A stretch of 14,532 nt of DNA, from the NCBI GenBank assembly GCA_002314455.1, contig DCFZ01000040.1:1-14532 (forward strand). The letters run 5' to 3'. The stretch comes from Lentisphaeria bacterium UBA1791 (GTDB lineage: Bacteria > Verrucomicrobiota > Lentisphaeria > Victivallales > Victivallaceae). Under the pieces are notes generated by a model. It was not told the origin of the DNA. It saw nothing but the letters and a program-made list of their open reading frames with translations, and made no database searches. Numbering within the stretch: position 1 is the first letter of the stretch; the number at the start of each line of letters is the position of its first letter. Shown piece by piece: positions 5,640 through 12,912 of this stretch. The position numbers and the translations under genes were made by a program.

Positions 5640-6887
5640 ATGACTTCCGGTTTGATGCTCACGATCCTTCTGATGCTGGCGCTGTTGGCGGCGTCGGCAT
5701 TTTTTTCAGCCGCCGAAACGGCATATTCGTGTCTCAATAAGACGCGCTTCAAAACTTATGCCGAAAAAGGCGACCGTTCCGCGAAGCGGGTCTGCCATCT
5801 CGCCGACAACTACGATCTTTTGCTGTCGACGATTCTGATCGGCAACAACATCGTCAACATCGCGCTCGCGTCGACCGGTACGTTGCTTTTCATCCAGTTG
5901 CTCGGCACCGCGTACGGCGCGAGCATCGCCGTCGTCGTCGTGACGGCGGTGGTGCTGATTTTCGGCGAAGTCACCCCGAAGTGCATCGCCAAAGACACTT
6001 CCGAACGATTCGCGCGTTTTTCGGCGCCGATTCTGCAATTGTGCGTCTGGATCTGCGCACCGCTCGCCTATCTTTTTGCGTTCTGGAAAAAGTGGATCGT
6101 CAGACTGATCCCCTTCCGCGAGGAGGAGCCGGTTTCGCAGGAGGAACTTCTGATGCTCGTCGACGAAGTCCAGCAGGATGGCGGCATCAACAAGAACGAG
6201 GGCGAATTGTTGCGCAACGCAATCGAATTTTCCGAACGCGACGCCAAAGATATCGCGACGCCCCGCGTCAAACTGGGCGCCGTGCCCCACGAAAGCAGCA
6301 AGGAAGAGATTGCCCGGACTTTTTCCGAGACGAAATTTTCCCGTTTGCTCGTCTATGAGGAAAGCATCGACCACATCATCGGGGTCATCCATCTGAAAAA
6401 CTTCTACGCCGGCACCGGCGTGACCGACCGTCCGCTCGACGAGATCATCAGTCCGACCGTCTTTGTGCCGACCGGCGAAAAAATCAGTTCGATCTTGCGC
6501 AAGTTGCAGCAGAAACAGGCGCAGGTCGCCGTCGTCCTCGATGAATTCGGCGGCACCTACGGCATCATCACCATGGAAGACGTCCTCGAGGAACTCGTCG
6601 GCGAGATCTGGGACGAGTTGGATAACGTCGTCGAACCTTTCCGCCGGATCACCCCCGATCTCGTGCGCGTCGACGCCGCCGTCGAACTTGACGCCTTCTG
6701 CGATTATTTCGAGCTTGCCATTGATTCCGAAATGGTGACGGTCAACGGCTGGGTCACCGATCAGTTGAACGGTCTGCCGAAAAAAGGCGACCGTTTCACG
6801 TACGGCAAATACGAGATCACCGTCCTCGCGACGGATCGGCGCTGCGTTTCCTGGATCGAGGTCAAGACGCTGCCCGAAAATGCGTAG
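5640..6887 (+). CDS. CNNM/CorC-HlyC family membrane protein (DUF21, CBS pair)
   Basis: This 415-residue protein has the full family layout. A DUF21/CNNM membrane domain comes first, with S23-A-A-E-T-A-Y-S, the I-G-N-N-I-V-N segment (67-73) and F108-G-E-V-T-P-K. A CBS pair follows at about 200-325, with the second CBS carrying V299-L-D-E-F-G-G and T311-M-E-D-V-L-E-E-L-V-G-E-I-W-D-E. A CorC_HlyC domain (about 335-410) ends the protein. Relatives (CorB/CorC, YfjD, YqhB) act in magnesium export or resistance, with nucleotide binding at the CBS domains; hemolysin naming is historical. The first CBS opens I-A-T-P-R instead of the usual M-T-P-R. Start ATG 5640 is the only one that includes the whole first helix. 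It is followed after 15 nt by the radical SAM gene, with no terminator between. Confidence 0.93.
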   Translation: MTSGLMLTILLMLALLAASAFFSAAETAYSCLNKTRFKTYAEKGDRSAKRVCHLADNYDLLLSTILIGNNIVNIALASTGTLLFIQLLGTAYGASIAVVVVTAVVLIFGEVTPKCIAKDTSERFARFSAPILQLCVWICAPLAYLFAFWKKWIVRLIPFREEEPVSQEELLMLVDEVQQDGGINKNEGELLRNAIEFSERDAKDIATPRVKLGAVPHESSKEEIARTFSETKFSRLLVYEESIDHIIGVIHLKNFYAGTGVTDRPLDEIISPTVFVPTGEKISSILRKLQQKQAQVAVVLDEFGGTYGIITMEDVLEELVGEIWDELDNVVEPFRRITPDLVRVDAAVELDAFCDYFELAIDSEMVTVNGWVTDQLNGLPKKGDRFTYGKYEITVLATDRRCVSWIEVKTLPENA

Positions 6888-6902
6888 TTTTTTTAAGTTG
6901 AA

Positions 6903-7937
6903 ATGAAATTTTATCACGATGCGGCGTCGGCGTGGCGCTCGATTTCCGCAACGGAACTGCCCGCCGGTCATTCCGACGTGGAAGCGCGCTACCCCTTTTT
7001 CGCCAACGATTATTATCTTTCGCTGATTAATCCCGACGATCCCGACGACCCCGTTTACCGCGAACTTTTTCCCGATCCCGCCGAACTCGCCGACGAGGAA
7101 AGCGAATTTGATCCGCTCGCCGAAGCGCGTCAGATGCCGGTGCCCCGGCTGATCCGCCGTTTCGACGACCGCGTCGTACTGCTGACGACGTCGCATTGCG
7201 CGATGCACTGCCGCTTCTGTTTCCGCAAACGCTTTTGGACGAGCGATCTCGACCACCCCCGCGACCTCACCGACGGCGAACTTGCCGCCGTCGTCGACTA
7301 TTTGCGCGCGACGCCCGAGATCCACGAGGTGTTGCTTTCCGGCGGCGATCCGCTGATGCTCGAGTTCCCGAAATTGCGCCGGATCATCGACGTGTTGCGC
7401 GCAATCCCCTCGATTTCGGTCTTGCGCGTCGGCAGCCGTATGCCGGTCGTTTTGCCCGAACGCGTGACGCAGGCGCTCGCCGATTATCTGGGCAGTGTGC
7501 AGGGGCTGTGGTTCCTCACGCATTTCAACCACGTCAACGAGGCGACCGACGCGGCGATGGCGGCATGTGCGAGATTGGTGAAAGCGGGGGTCCCCGTGCT
7601 CAATCAGACGGTGCTGTTGCGCGGCGTCAACGACACGCCGGAAAAGCTCGAAGCGCTCTTTCGCAAACTGATCGCCAACCGCGTCAAGCCGCATTATCTC
7701 TTTCACGTCGATCCCGTGCGCGGCGTGCGCCATTTTGCCACCGGCATTGAGCGCGGATTGGAGATTCTGCGCGCTTTCAGACCGCGTCTTTCCAGCCTTG
7801 CTGTGCCGACTTTTGCGATCGATCTGCCCGGCGGCGGCGGCAAAGTCGCGTTACAGCCCGACTACCGCGACGGCGACAAATTCCGCGACATTTCCGATAC
7901 GCGTTCGATCCCCTACGAAATCAAACATCTTTCGTAA
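6903..7937 (+). CDS. KamA/EpmB-family radical SAM 2,3-aminomutase
   Basis: This 344-residue enzyme carries the radical SAM cluster motif C99-x3-C103-x2-C106, S146-G-G-D-P, and the PLP lysine K314 in P-G-G-G-G-K. Lysine 2,3-aminomutase binds the substrate epsilon-amino group through two Asp (D293 and D330 in the Clostridium enzyme). The equivalents D270 and D307 are present with identical spacing to each other and to the PLP lysine, arguing for lysine and against glutamate. Length matches the short EpmB form, which makes beta-lysine for elongation factor P, better than the longer catabolic KamA. No EpmA or EF-P gene is in the window, so a free beta-lysine osmolyte role is possible. There is no clear Shine-Dalgarno in the 15-nt gap after the CNNM gene; they probably share a transcript. 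Confidence 0.9.
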   Translation: MKFYHDAASAWRSISATELPAGHSDVEARYPFFANDYYLSLINPDDPDDPVYRELFPDPAELADEESEFDPLAEARQMPVPRLIRRFDDRVVLLTTSHCAMHCRFCFRKRFWTSDLDHPRDLTDGELAAVVDYLRATPEIHEVLLSGGDPLMLEFPKLRRIIDVLRAIPSISVLRVGSRMPVVLPERVTQALADYLGSVQGLWFLTHFNHVNEATDAAMAACARLVKAGVPVLNQTVLLRGVNDTPEKLEALFRKLIANRVKPHYLFHVDPVRGVRHFATGIERGLEILRAFRPRLSSLAVPTFAIDLPGGGGKVALQPDYRDGDKFRDISDTRSIPYEIKHLS

Positions 7938-7965
7938 GGGACCACGAAAGCATCGGCACTTTTTT
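7929..7965 (+). terminator. Possible weak terminator after the KamA-type gene
   Basis: A 7-bp inverted repeat, CTTTCGT (7929-7935) and ACGAAAG (7944-7950), spans the stop codon. A run of six Ts follows at 7960-7965, but about 9 nt downstream of the stem, which is further than in a canonical intrinsic terminator. The T-run also forms part of the next promoter, so this is uncertain. Confidence 0.3.
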
Positions 7966-7991
7966 GCTTTTTCTATGAAACGGTATATATT
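7964..7991 (+). promoter_or_regulatory. Promoter of the LtaS-like gene, predicting a leaderless mRNA
   Basis: -35 TTGCTT (7964-7969), a 16-nt spacer and -10 TATATT (7986-7991) place the transcription start about 7 nt downstream, on or next to the A of the ATG at 7998. No Shine-Dalgarno is visible upstream of that ATG. The bases after the -10 (ATAAAC) nearly match those after the mrp promoter (GTAAAC). Confidence 0.6.
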
Positions 7992-7997
7992 ATAAAC

Positions 7998-9806
7998 ATG
8001 AATCAGGGAAAAGAAAAAATTACTTTTGATTGGCCCCATTTTTACCGGAGCTACACCATTTGGCTGGTATTCGCGTTGCTGATCACAAGTGCCGTGATCG
8101 CATTGTTGTTGCCGCGTTACTCGTCGATGGTCATGGTCTTTCCCTGGCCGGTGCTGGCGGATGCCCTGTTGCCGTTGCTTTTTCTCGGATGCGCGATTAT
8201 GTTCCGCCGGAAATGGTGCGCCGTCGCGGCGGTGCTGATGGGATTTCTGGTCCTTTCCGCGCGGATCACGGCGTATGCGCTTTTTAAAAGTGCGATGATG
8301 CCGTTTTCTCTTTCATCGTTGCGCCTGATCTGGCAACATACCGACGCCGTTTCGCTCGCCGCCTTTCTCGGCAAATATTTTCTCTGGTGGATGATCCCCG
8401 CGCTTTTGCTTTTGACGGCTTGGCTCACTGTCAGTTGCTATTGGGCTTGGAAGTGCGATTTCGAGGGGCACTTTTTGCGCCACCGCTTCAACAAGGTGCT
8501 GTTGGGCATCTTTCTTGTGCTGGCATTGCTCTTTAACATCGGCTACGGCGTGACGCTGGTGATCAAGAGCGGCAGGATCTACACCGGCAGTCAGGTGAAG
8601 CCGTTGCTCTTTACCGGCGCGGAAACGGTACGCGTCATCTACCGCGAAACGGTCAGCGGCAGGTCGCACGGTCAGGCGGGGTATTTCCCCAACGCGTTGA
8701 GTGCGGAATCCAAAGCCATTTTGCAGGACTACGGTTTTTTCCAAACCGGCGGTCCTTGGGAGTCCTTAAAGGAAAAGACGCCGCGATTTGATACAATCAT
8801 CATCGTCGCGGTGGAGTCGCTCGACCTTGACTTCATCCACGCGCTGAATCCGGCGATGCCCGAAAACGTGACGCCGGAATTGGATCAGCTGGTCATGGAA
8901 CACCCGACGCTGACGCGCTATTATGCCGCGTCGCAACCGACTTCGTGGGGGCTTGACGCGCTTCTTGCTTCCCGCTTGGATTATCAGCAGGACGTCGCCG
9001 ACTATCAAAATGAATCGCTGGCGTCGATCGCCCAAAAACTCGGCTATCAGACCACTTATTTTTCCCCCTGCAGCGGCAATTTTGCCAACAATCACGAGGA
9101 ATATGAACAGCTTTTCCATTTTCAGAAAGTCGTTTTTGCGGAAGAACTTCAGCAATTTTACGACCATGAATCGACGTCGAGCTGGGGCGTGCCCGATGCC
9201 GATCTTTTCGACAGCGTGCTTGCCGATCTCAAGAAAACGAGCGGCAAGAAACTGGTCGTCGTCAGCACGATGGATCTGCATCCGCCCTACACGCAGAGCG
9301 GCCCGGAATCCTATTCGCCCCTTTTTTCCTCGACATTTTTGAATGCGCTTCATTGTACGGATCGCAACGTCGGAAATTTCGTCCGCGAAGTCATGGCGGA
9401 TCTGCGAATCTACAATTCGCGCACGCTCCTTGTCATTACCGCCGATCACACTGCGACCCACGGCGAAAATTATCTCAACCGCAGTAATTTTGCCCCGGAT
9501 CGGATCCCGTTGATTTTCATCACGCCGGACGACGCCGTTTTCCGCGCGATCCCGAAAGACGGCTATGCATCGAGCATCGACCTGGCGCCGACTCTGGTGC
9601 ATATGCTGGGGCAGGATGTGCCCGATACCTTTATGGGGCAGGATCTGCGGATCGCCAAAAATGCCGCGTTGAGCCGTGTGCCGGGCAAACTTCTTTTCTT
9701 GCGCACATCGACCGGGGAATTTACGGTCAATATGGATTCTGTCGCTCCGGCGGATAAACGCGAAAAGGCGTTTTACGAGTACTACCGTACTTTTTATGAG
9801 GAATAG
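7998..9806 (+). CDS. LtaS/MdoB-type membrane sulfatase-fold phosphoglycerol transferase
   Basis: This 602-residue protein has about five N-terminal membrane helices (near 20-42, 50-69, 73-95, 126-148, 166-188) and a C-terminal extracytoplasmic alkaline-phosphatase/sulfatase-fold domain from about 262. Active-site elements match the LtaS/OpgB group: the metal-binding E273 in A-V-E-S-L, the nucleophile T315 in S-Q-P-T-S-W-G, H428 in M-D-L-H-P-P-Y, and D483-H484 in I-T-A-D-H-T-A-T-H-G-E. Such enzymes move phosphoglycerol (or a related head group) from phospholipid to lipid-anchored or periplasmic glycans. The acceptor cannot be told from sequence. In a Gram-negative host an MdoB-like role on glucans or surface polysaccharide is likelier than lipoteichoic acid. 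Monocistronic, with its own promoter and terminator. Confidence 0.88.
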   Translation: MNQGKEKITFDWPHFYRSYTIWLVFALLITSAVIALLLPRYSSMVMVFPWPVLADALLPLLFLGCAIMFRRKWCAVAAVLMGFLVLSARITAYALFKSAMMPFSLSSLRLIWQHTDAVSLAAFLGKYFLWWMIPALLLLTAWLTVSCYWAWKCDFEGHFLRHRFNKVLLGIFLVLALLFNIGYGVTLVIKSGRIYTGSQVKPLLFTGAETVRVIYRETVSGRSHGQAGYFPNALSAESKAILQDYGFFQTGGPWESLKEKTPRFDTIIIVAVESLDLDFIHALNPAMPENVTPELDQLVMEHPTLTRYYAASQPTSWGLDALLASRLDYQQDVADYQNESLASIAQKLGYQTTYFSPCSGNFANNHEEYEQLFHFQKVVFAEELQQFYDHESTSSWGVPDADLFDSVLADLKKTSGKKLVVVSTMDLHPPYTQSGPESYSPLFSSTFLNALHCTDRNVGNFVREVMADLRIYNSRTLLVITADHTATHGENYLNRSNFAPDRIPLIFITPDDAVFRAIPKDGYASSIDLAPTLVHMLGQDVPDTFMGQDLRIAKNAALSRVPGKLLFLRTSTGEFTVNMDSVAPADKREKAFYEYYRTFYEE

Positions 9807-9812
9807 AGGTTC

Positions 9813-9840
9813 CGCCGCAAGAAGTGCGGCGCGCGTTTTT
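9813..9840 (+). terminator. Intrinsic terminator after the LtaS-like gene
   Basis: A 7-bp GC-rich stem, CGCCGCA (9813-9819) with TGCGGCG (9825-9831) and an AGAAG loop, is followed by CGCG and five Ts (9836-9840). No matching T-run exists on the minus strand, so the convergent nitroreductase gene has no visible terminator of its own here. Confidence 0.7.
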
Positions 9841-9851
9841 GAATGATTGCT

Positions 9852-10481
9852 CTACTTCGTCTCGCCCCCGATGAGCATGATGAGGTAGAGCTTTTGATTT
9901 TTTTCCAACGCCAATGCCGGCGCAAGTTGGTCGGCGTTGAAACTCCCGCAGGCGCAGGTGCCGAGGTGCAAGGCGGCGCAACCGAGGTAGACGTTTTGCA
10001 TCATGGCGCCGATTTCGAGTGCGGCATAGTCCTGACGGTTGCGATCCGCCCAGACGGTTTCATCGATGACAAAAAGCAACGCGAAACTCGCTTTTTGGCA
10101 CATTTTGGTATTGCTGGCGCACGCCGTCAGATAGTTGCCGCGCCCGATTTCGACGAGCTGGTGCCGAATGCGGTCAAAGCGGTAGACTGCGTGCTCGTCG
10201 GCAACGTAGACGCTTGCGGCGTAGCGGGCGATGGCGGCGGGCGTGACGCGCTTGCCGTCGGGGCGGTTCTGCCCGTTGGCGCACCAGAGAAGATCGGAAA
10301 GAAACTGCATTTTTTGAGCAGGGTCGATCGGGGAAAAGTCGCGGGTGGTGTGCCGGTCGAGCATTGCCTGCGCGACGGTCGCGGAAGAATCCAGCTTCGG
10401 TTGCGGCAAGGCGATGATTTCCGCCGCGTTGCCGGTGTAAAGCGCACACGCAACGCCGAGAGATAGAAGCATTTTTTTCAT
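9852..10481 (-). CDS. Exported SagB/ThcOx-type nitroreductase-family protein
   Basis: This is a 209-residue protein starting at 10481 behind AAGGA. The N-terminus is a signal peptide (K2-K3, hydrophobic 4-17, cleavage probably after A19 or A20). The nitroreductase fold follows: R43-H-T-T-R-D-F (FMN phosphate-binding region), L64-L-W-C-A-N-G-x-N-R-P, A154-L-E-I-G-A-M-M-Q-N-V and the closing L-I-M-L-I-G-G. It most resembles the short exported SagB/ThcOx-like group seen in Bacteroides-type genomes. FMN-dependent oxidation or reduction is expected; the substrate is unknown. Five Cys (67, 121, 128, 168, 176), plus C178, are many for an exported protein of this size. It is the last gene of the minus-strand operon, 13 nt after the GNAT gene. 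Confidence 0.82.
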   Translation of the reverse strand: MKKMLLSLGVACALYTGNAAEIIALPQPKLDSSATVAQAMLDRHTTRDFSPIDPAQKMQFLSDLLWCANGQNRPDGKRVTPAAIARYAASVYVADEHAVYRFDRIRHQLVEIGRGNYLTACASNTKMCQKASFALLFVIDETVWADRNRQDYAALEIGAMMQNVYLGCAALHLGTCACGSFNADQLAPALALEKNQKLYLIMLIGGETK

Positions 10482-10494
10482 TTCTTTTTCCTTT

Positions 10495-11079
10495 TTATTG
10501 AATGATTTTGCGAAAGAGCCAGGTCTCAAACGCTCTGCCGCCGAGCGTGCCGGGCGAGGGGAAGTGTCCCGCTTCGGCGAACCCGTGGCAAAAGTAATAA
10601 TTGAAATCGCACGTTTCGTCTGTCCAGAGCAGCATCGACGATATCTTGCGTTCGCGCAAACGCTTTTCCAATTCGGCGAGGAGTTTTTTGCCCGCGCCGC
10701 GCACGATGCTGGTGAAAAAAAGCAAACAGATCTCGTTTTCTGCCAACGCCTTTTCCTCGACGAGGCGGTTGCCGTCGAGGTAGCGGCGGTATTCGTCAAA
10801 ATAGTGCTGCTCCGCTTCGCTTTGCCACACCGGGGCGGCGTCGAGCCGCGCGTGCTCCGGAAAGGCGGCAAAAAGGCAACCGCACAACGCGCCATCTTTT
10901 TCCGCGGCGAGGTTAAAGGGCGACGCCGGCGCGAAATAGTAACGCGCAAGATAGCGGTAAATCGCCGGCTTGATTGCTTCGGGCATTTCGGGGACTTCGT
11001 CGCCCCAAAGCTGAAGCGCGATCCTGCCGGCGGCTTCGAGGTCGGATGCCGCGAAATCGCGGATGACGACGTCGCTCAT
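10495..11079 (-). CDS. GNAT-family N-acetyltransferase
   Basis: This 194-residue protein shows the GNAT order: an N-terminal strand V-V-I-R-D-F-x-x-S-D, a middle insertion, strand 4 I117-C-L-L-F-F-T with the acetyl-CoA pyrophosphate loop R127-G-A-G-K131 and its helix, then a C-terminal block D158-F-N-Y-Y-F-C-H-G-F. The Y-x-x-x-G-F element is typical of the family's final strand region. Substrate cannot be inferred. Its ATG overlaps the stop of the upstream flavin-reductase-like gene (ATGA), so translation is coupled. The roughly 60-residue insertion between helix 2 and strand 4 has no family resemblance I can name. Confidence 0.85.
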   Translation of the reverse strand: MSDVVIRDFAASDLEAAGRIALQLWGDEVPEMPEAIKPAIYRYLARYYFAPASPFNLAAEKDGALCGCLFAAFPEHARLDAAPVWQSEAEQHYFDEYRRYLDGNRLVEEKALAENEICLLFFTSIVRGAGKKLLAELEKRLRERKISSMLLWTDETCDFNYYFCHGFAEAGHFPSPGTLGGRAFETWLFRKIIQ

Positions 11080-11636
11080 TGAAGTTTCAGACCGTCGTGA
11101 AATGCGGTGCCGACTTCGCCGCCGAGCGCAAGGTAACGGTGATGGACGGCGTCAAAGCAGATCGGCGCAAGCTTCGCCGGATCGATCTTGCCGGACGCGT
11201 CGAGAACGCTCTCGTCGGCGCTGACGTTGACGATCTTTCCGACGGCGCATCCCGTAGTTTCATCGTAGGAAAGCAGTTCGCACTCGAGCGCCATCCCGAG
11301 TTCGGCGATGACGGGAGCGTCGACGAATTGCGATTTTTGCGCGTGAAAACCGGCTTTGGCAAACTTTCCCTTTTCTTCTTTGCCGGAAACCAGCCCGACG
11401 TAGTCGCACGCGACGACGTGGCGCGCATCGCCGATGCTGACGCTGAAAGCGCGGCGCGCCAGAAGATTCTTTGCCGTCTGGTGATCGGGCGCGATGCAGA
11501 CCCCGAGCTGATTGGTGTCGTGGATCCCGCCCCATGCGGCATTCATTGCGTTGGGGGTGCCGTCGTCATCATAGGTGCCGACGATCAAAACGGGCATCGG
11601 GTAAAGCCAGCACTCCGGACCGAAATCTTTGCGCAT
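11076..11636 (-). CDS. Flavin-reductase-like (FMN-binding split barrel) protein
   Basis: This 186-residue protein starts at 11636 with GAGGAGG 9 nt upstream; longer reading in this frame runs into the MscS gene and is rejected. Family marks are the N-terminal P-M-P-V-L-I-V-G-T-Y (13-22), the G26-T-P-N-A-M-N-A-A-W-G-G block, the I-A-P-D-H-Q-T-A-K-N-L (49-59) FMN-binding turn, F64-S-V-S-I, and C-E-L-L-S-Y (119-124) in the last barrel strands. Members bind FMN and reduce flavins or act as oxidoreductases of unknown substrate. The relatives closest to this pattern are often annotated flavin reductase or flavoredoxin. It lies 16 nt downstream of MscS in the same operon. Confidence 0.87.
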   Translation of the reverse strand: MRKDFGPECWLYPMPVLIVGTYDDDGTPNAMNAAWGGIHDTNQLGVCIAPDHQTAKNLLARRAFSVSIGDARHVVACDYVGLVSGKEEKGKFAKAGFHAQKSQFVDAPVIAELGMALECELLSYDETTGCAVGKIVNVSADESVLDASGKIDPAKLAPICFDAVHHRYLALGGEVGTAFHDGLKLQ

Positions 11637-11652
11637 AGTAAAAATCCTCCTC

Positions 11653-12756
11653 TTATTTGCCGCTGTTTTCCAGACAGATCGTCTGGGTCGGGAAGGCGAT
11701 TTCAAGGTGTTCCTTGTTGAATTCCTCAAGGATCCGGAAATTGATCTCCTCTTTCGCCTGACGGAATTCGCCGAAATTGGTCGTCTGGAACCAGCAGGTC
11801 GCCTGCAAATTGAGCGAGTAATTTGCCATCTCGCCGAAAATGACGACCGGCGGCTGGGTTTCCATATCAAAAAGCGGGTAATTGTCAAGGATCGCGTGAA
11901 GGATCTTTTTGCCGCGCATCAGATCGGCGGCGGTGGTGTTGTAGGTCAAGGTGATGGTAAAGGTTTCCTTGAAAAAGGGACGCGCCGAGTAGTTATGAAT
12001 CGGCGTGTCGGTCATCGTGCGGTTGGGGATGTTCCAGACGGTGCCGTCCAGCGCGCGCAACCGCGTACTGCGCAAGCCGATTGCTTCGACCATGCCGTCC
12101 TTGTCTCCGACTTGAATGCGTTCACCGAGGCGGAAAGGGCGGTCGATAATCAGCGAAATGGCGCCGAAAATGTTGGCGATCGTATTCTGCGCGGCAAAGG
12201 CGATCGCCATTACCGCGATGCCGGCGCCGGCGAGCAATGCCCCGATGTTGATGTCGAAAACGTTTTGCATCAACAGCAAAATGGCGGTGCTCCACAAAAC
12301 CGTTTGAGCCGCCGGCAACAGCAGTTCGGAAAGCAGAACATTGTAACTGTTGCCCTTGGAATCCGCCTGCTGGGCGATCTTGCGGCAGAAAATGCGCGCG
12401 ATATGAAGCATCAACTTCAGCGCGGTGACGATCATCAGCGCAAGGTAGATCTTATGGAGCAGAAAGTCGATGAAGCCCCCCAGATGGAGAAAATAGCAAC
12501 TGCCGTAAATGCCGCTCACGGAAAGCGAAAAAACCAGCGGCTTGTGCAAGGCGTGGACGATCTGGTCGTCGAGATTCGTCCGGGTCTTGCGGGTCCAGAC
12601 CTTGATGACGTGGCGGAAAATGAATTCGACGATCTTCGCGGCGACGATGGAAAGAACGATACAGCCGGCAAAGGAAAGCCAGCGGATCAGCGGCGATGTC
12701 GTGCCGGCGGCAAGTTGTTTGACAAAATCAACGATCTTACTGATATCCTGACGCAT
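11653..12756 (-). CDS. MscS-family mechanosensitive channel
   Basis: This 367-residue protein starts at 12756, where AAGGAG sits 6 nt upstream; an in-frame upstream start would begin inside the promoter. It has an extra N-terminal membrane region compared with E. coli MscS (hydrophobic at about 24-48, 73-100, 102-122, 142-165). The pore helix is the Gly/Ala-rich segment G172-A-L-L-A-G-A-G running to A-A-Q-N-T-I-A-N (188-195). The beta domain follows (D205-R-P-F-R-L-G-E-R-I, then I-P-N-R at 243-246), and then the alpha-beta vestibule. It opens under membrane tension to release solutes during osmotic down-shock. It leads an operon with three unrelated-looking soluble or exported proteins. Confidence 0.93.
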   Translation of the reverse strand: MRQDISKIVDFVKQLAAGTTSPLIRWLSFAGCIVLSIVAAKIVEFIFRHVIKVWTRKTRTNLDDQIVHALHKPLVFSLSVSGIYGSCYFLHLGGFIDFLLHKIYLALMIVTALKLMLHIARIFCRKIAQQADSKGNSYNVLLSELLLPAAQTVLWSTAILLLMQNVFDINIGALLAGAGIAVMAIAFAAQNTIANIFGAISLIIDRPFRLGERIQVGDKDGMVEAIGLRSTRLRALDGTVWNIPNRTMTDTPIHNYSARPFFKETFTITLTYNTTAADLMRGKKILHAILDNYPLFDMETQPPVVIFGEMANYSLNLQATCWFQTTNFGEFRQAKEEINFRILEEFNKEHLEIAFPTQTICLENSGK

Positions 12757-12784
12757 AAAATGCTCCTTGGGTTGTTTTTTATAT

Positions 12785-12813
12785 ATTATAGTTGAAAAGC
12801 AAACAAAAAGCAA
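12785..12813 (-). promoter_or_regulatory. Sigma70-type promoter for the MscS operon
   Basis: On the minus strand, -35 TTGCTT (12813-12808), a 17-nt spacer and a perfect -10 TATAAT (12790-12785) give a start near 12778 and a short leader of about 22 nt containing the AAGGAG. It is divergent from the mrp promoter, and the two -35 boxes are about 31 nt apart. Confidence 0.72.
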
Positions 12814-12844
12814 GTTTTTTCAGCTGGAGAAACCGCTTTTTTTC

Positions 12845-12873
12845 TTGCTTATCGGCGCTTTCGGCATTATATT
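12845..12873 (+). promoter_or_regulatory. Sigma70-type promoter for the mrp-rpe operon
   Basis: -35 TTGCTT (12845-12850), a 17-nt spacer and -10 TATATT (12868-12873), followed by GTAAAC. The predicted start is near 12880, with a leader of about 33 nt. Box sequences and the downstream TAAAC match the LtaS-like gene's promoter. Confidence 0.68.
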
Positions 12874-12912
12874 GTAAACGTGCAGAGCAACTTTGTTGAA
12901 ATGAGGTAAAAA

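Noticed and set aside
5706..7733. 675-codon minus-strand frame opposite the CNNM and KamA genes
   Set aside because: It spans two well-recognised genes and their junction on the other strand. Its composition is that of an antisense shadow and no family is recognisable.
11629..12795. 388-codon plus-strand frame opposite the MscS gene
   Set aside because: The MscS pore and beta-domain motifs are clear on the minus strand; the plus-strand product is charged and low in recognisable structure, and it crosses the MscS promoter.
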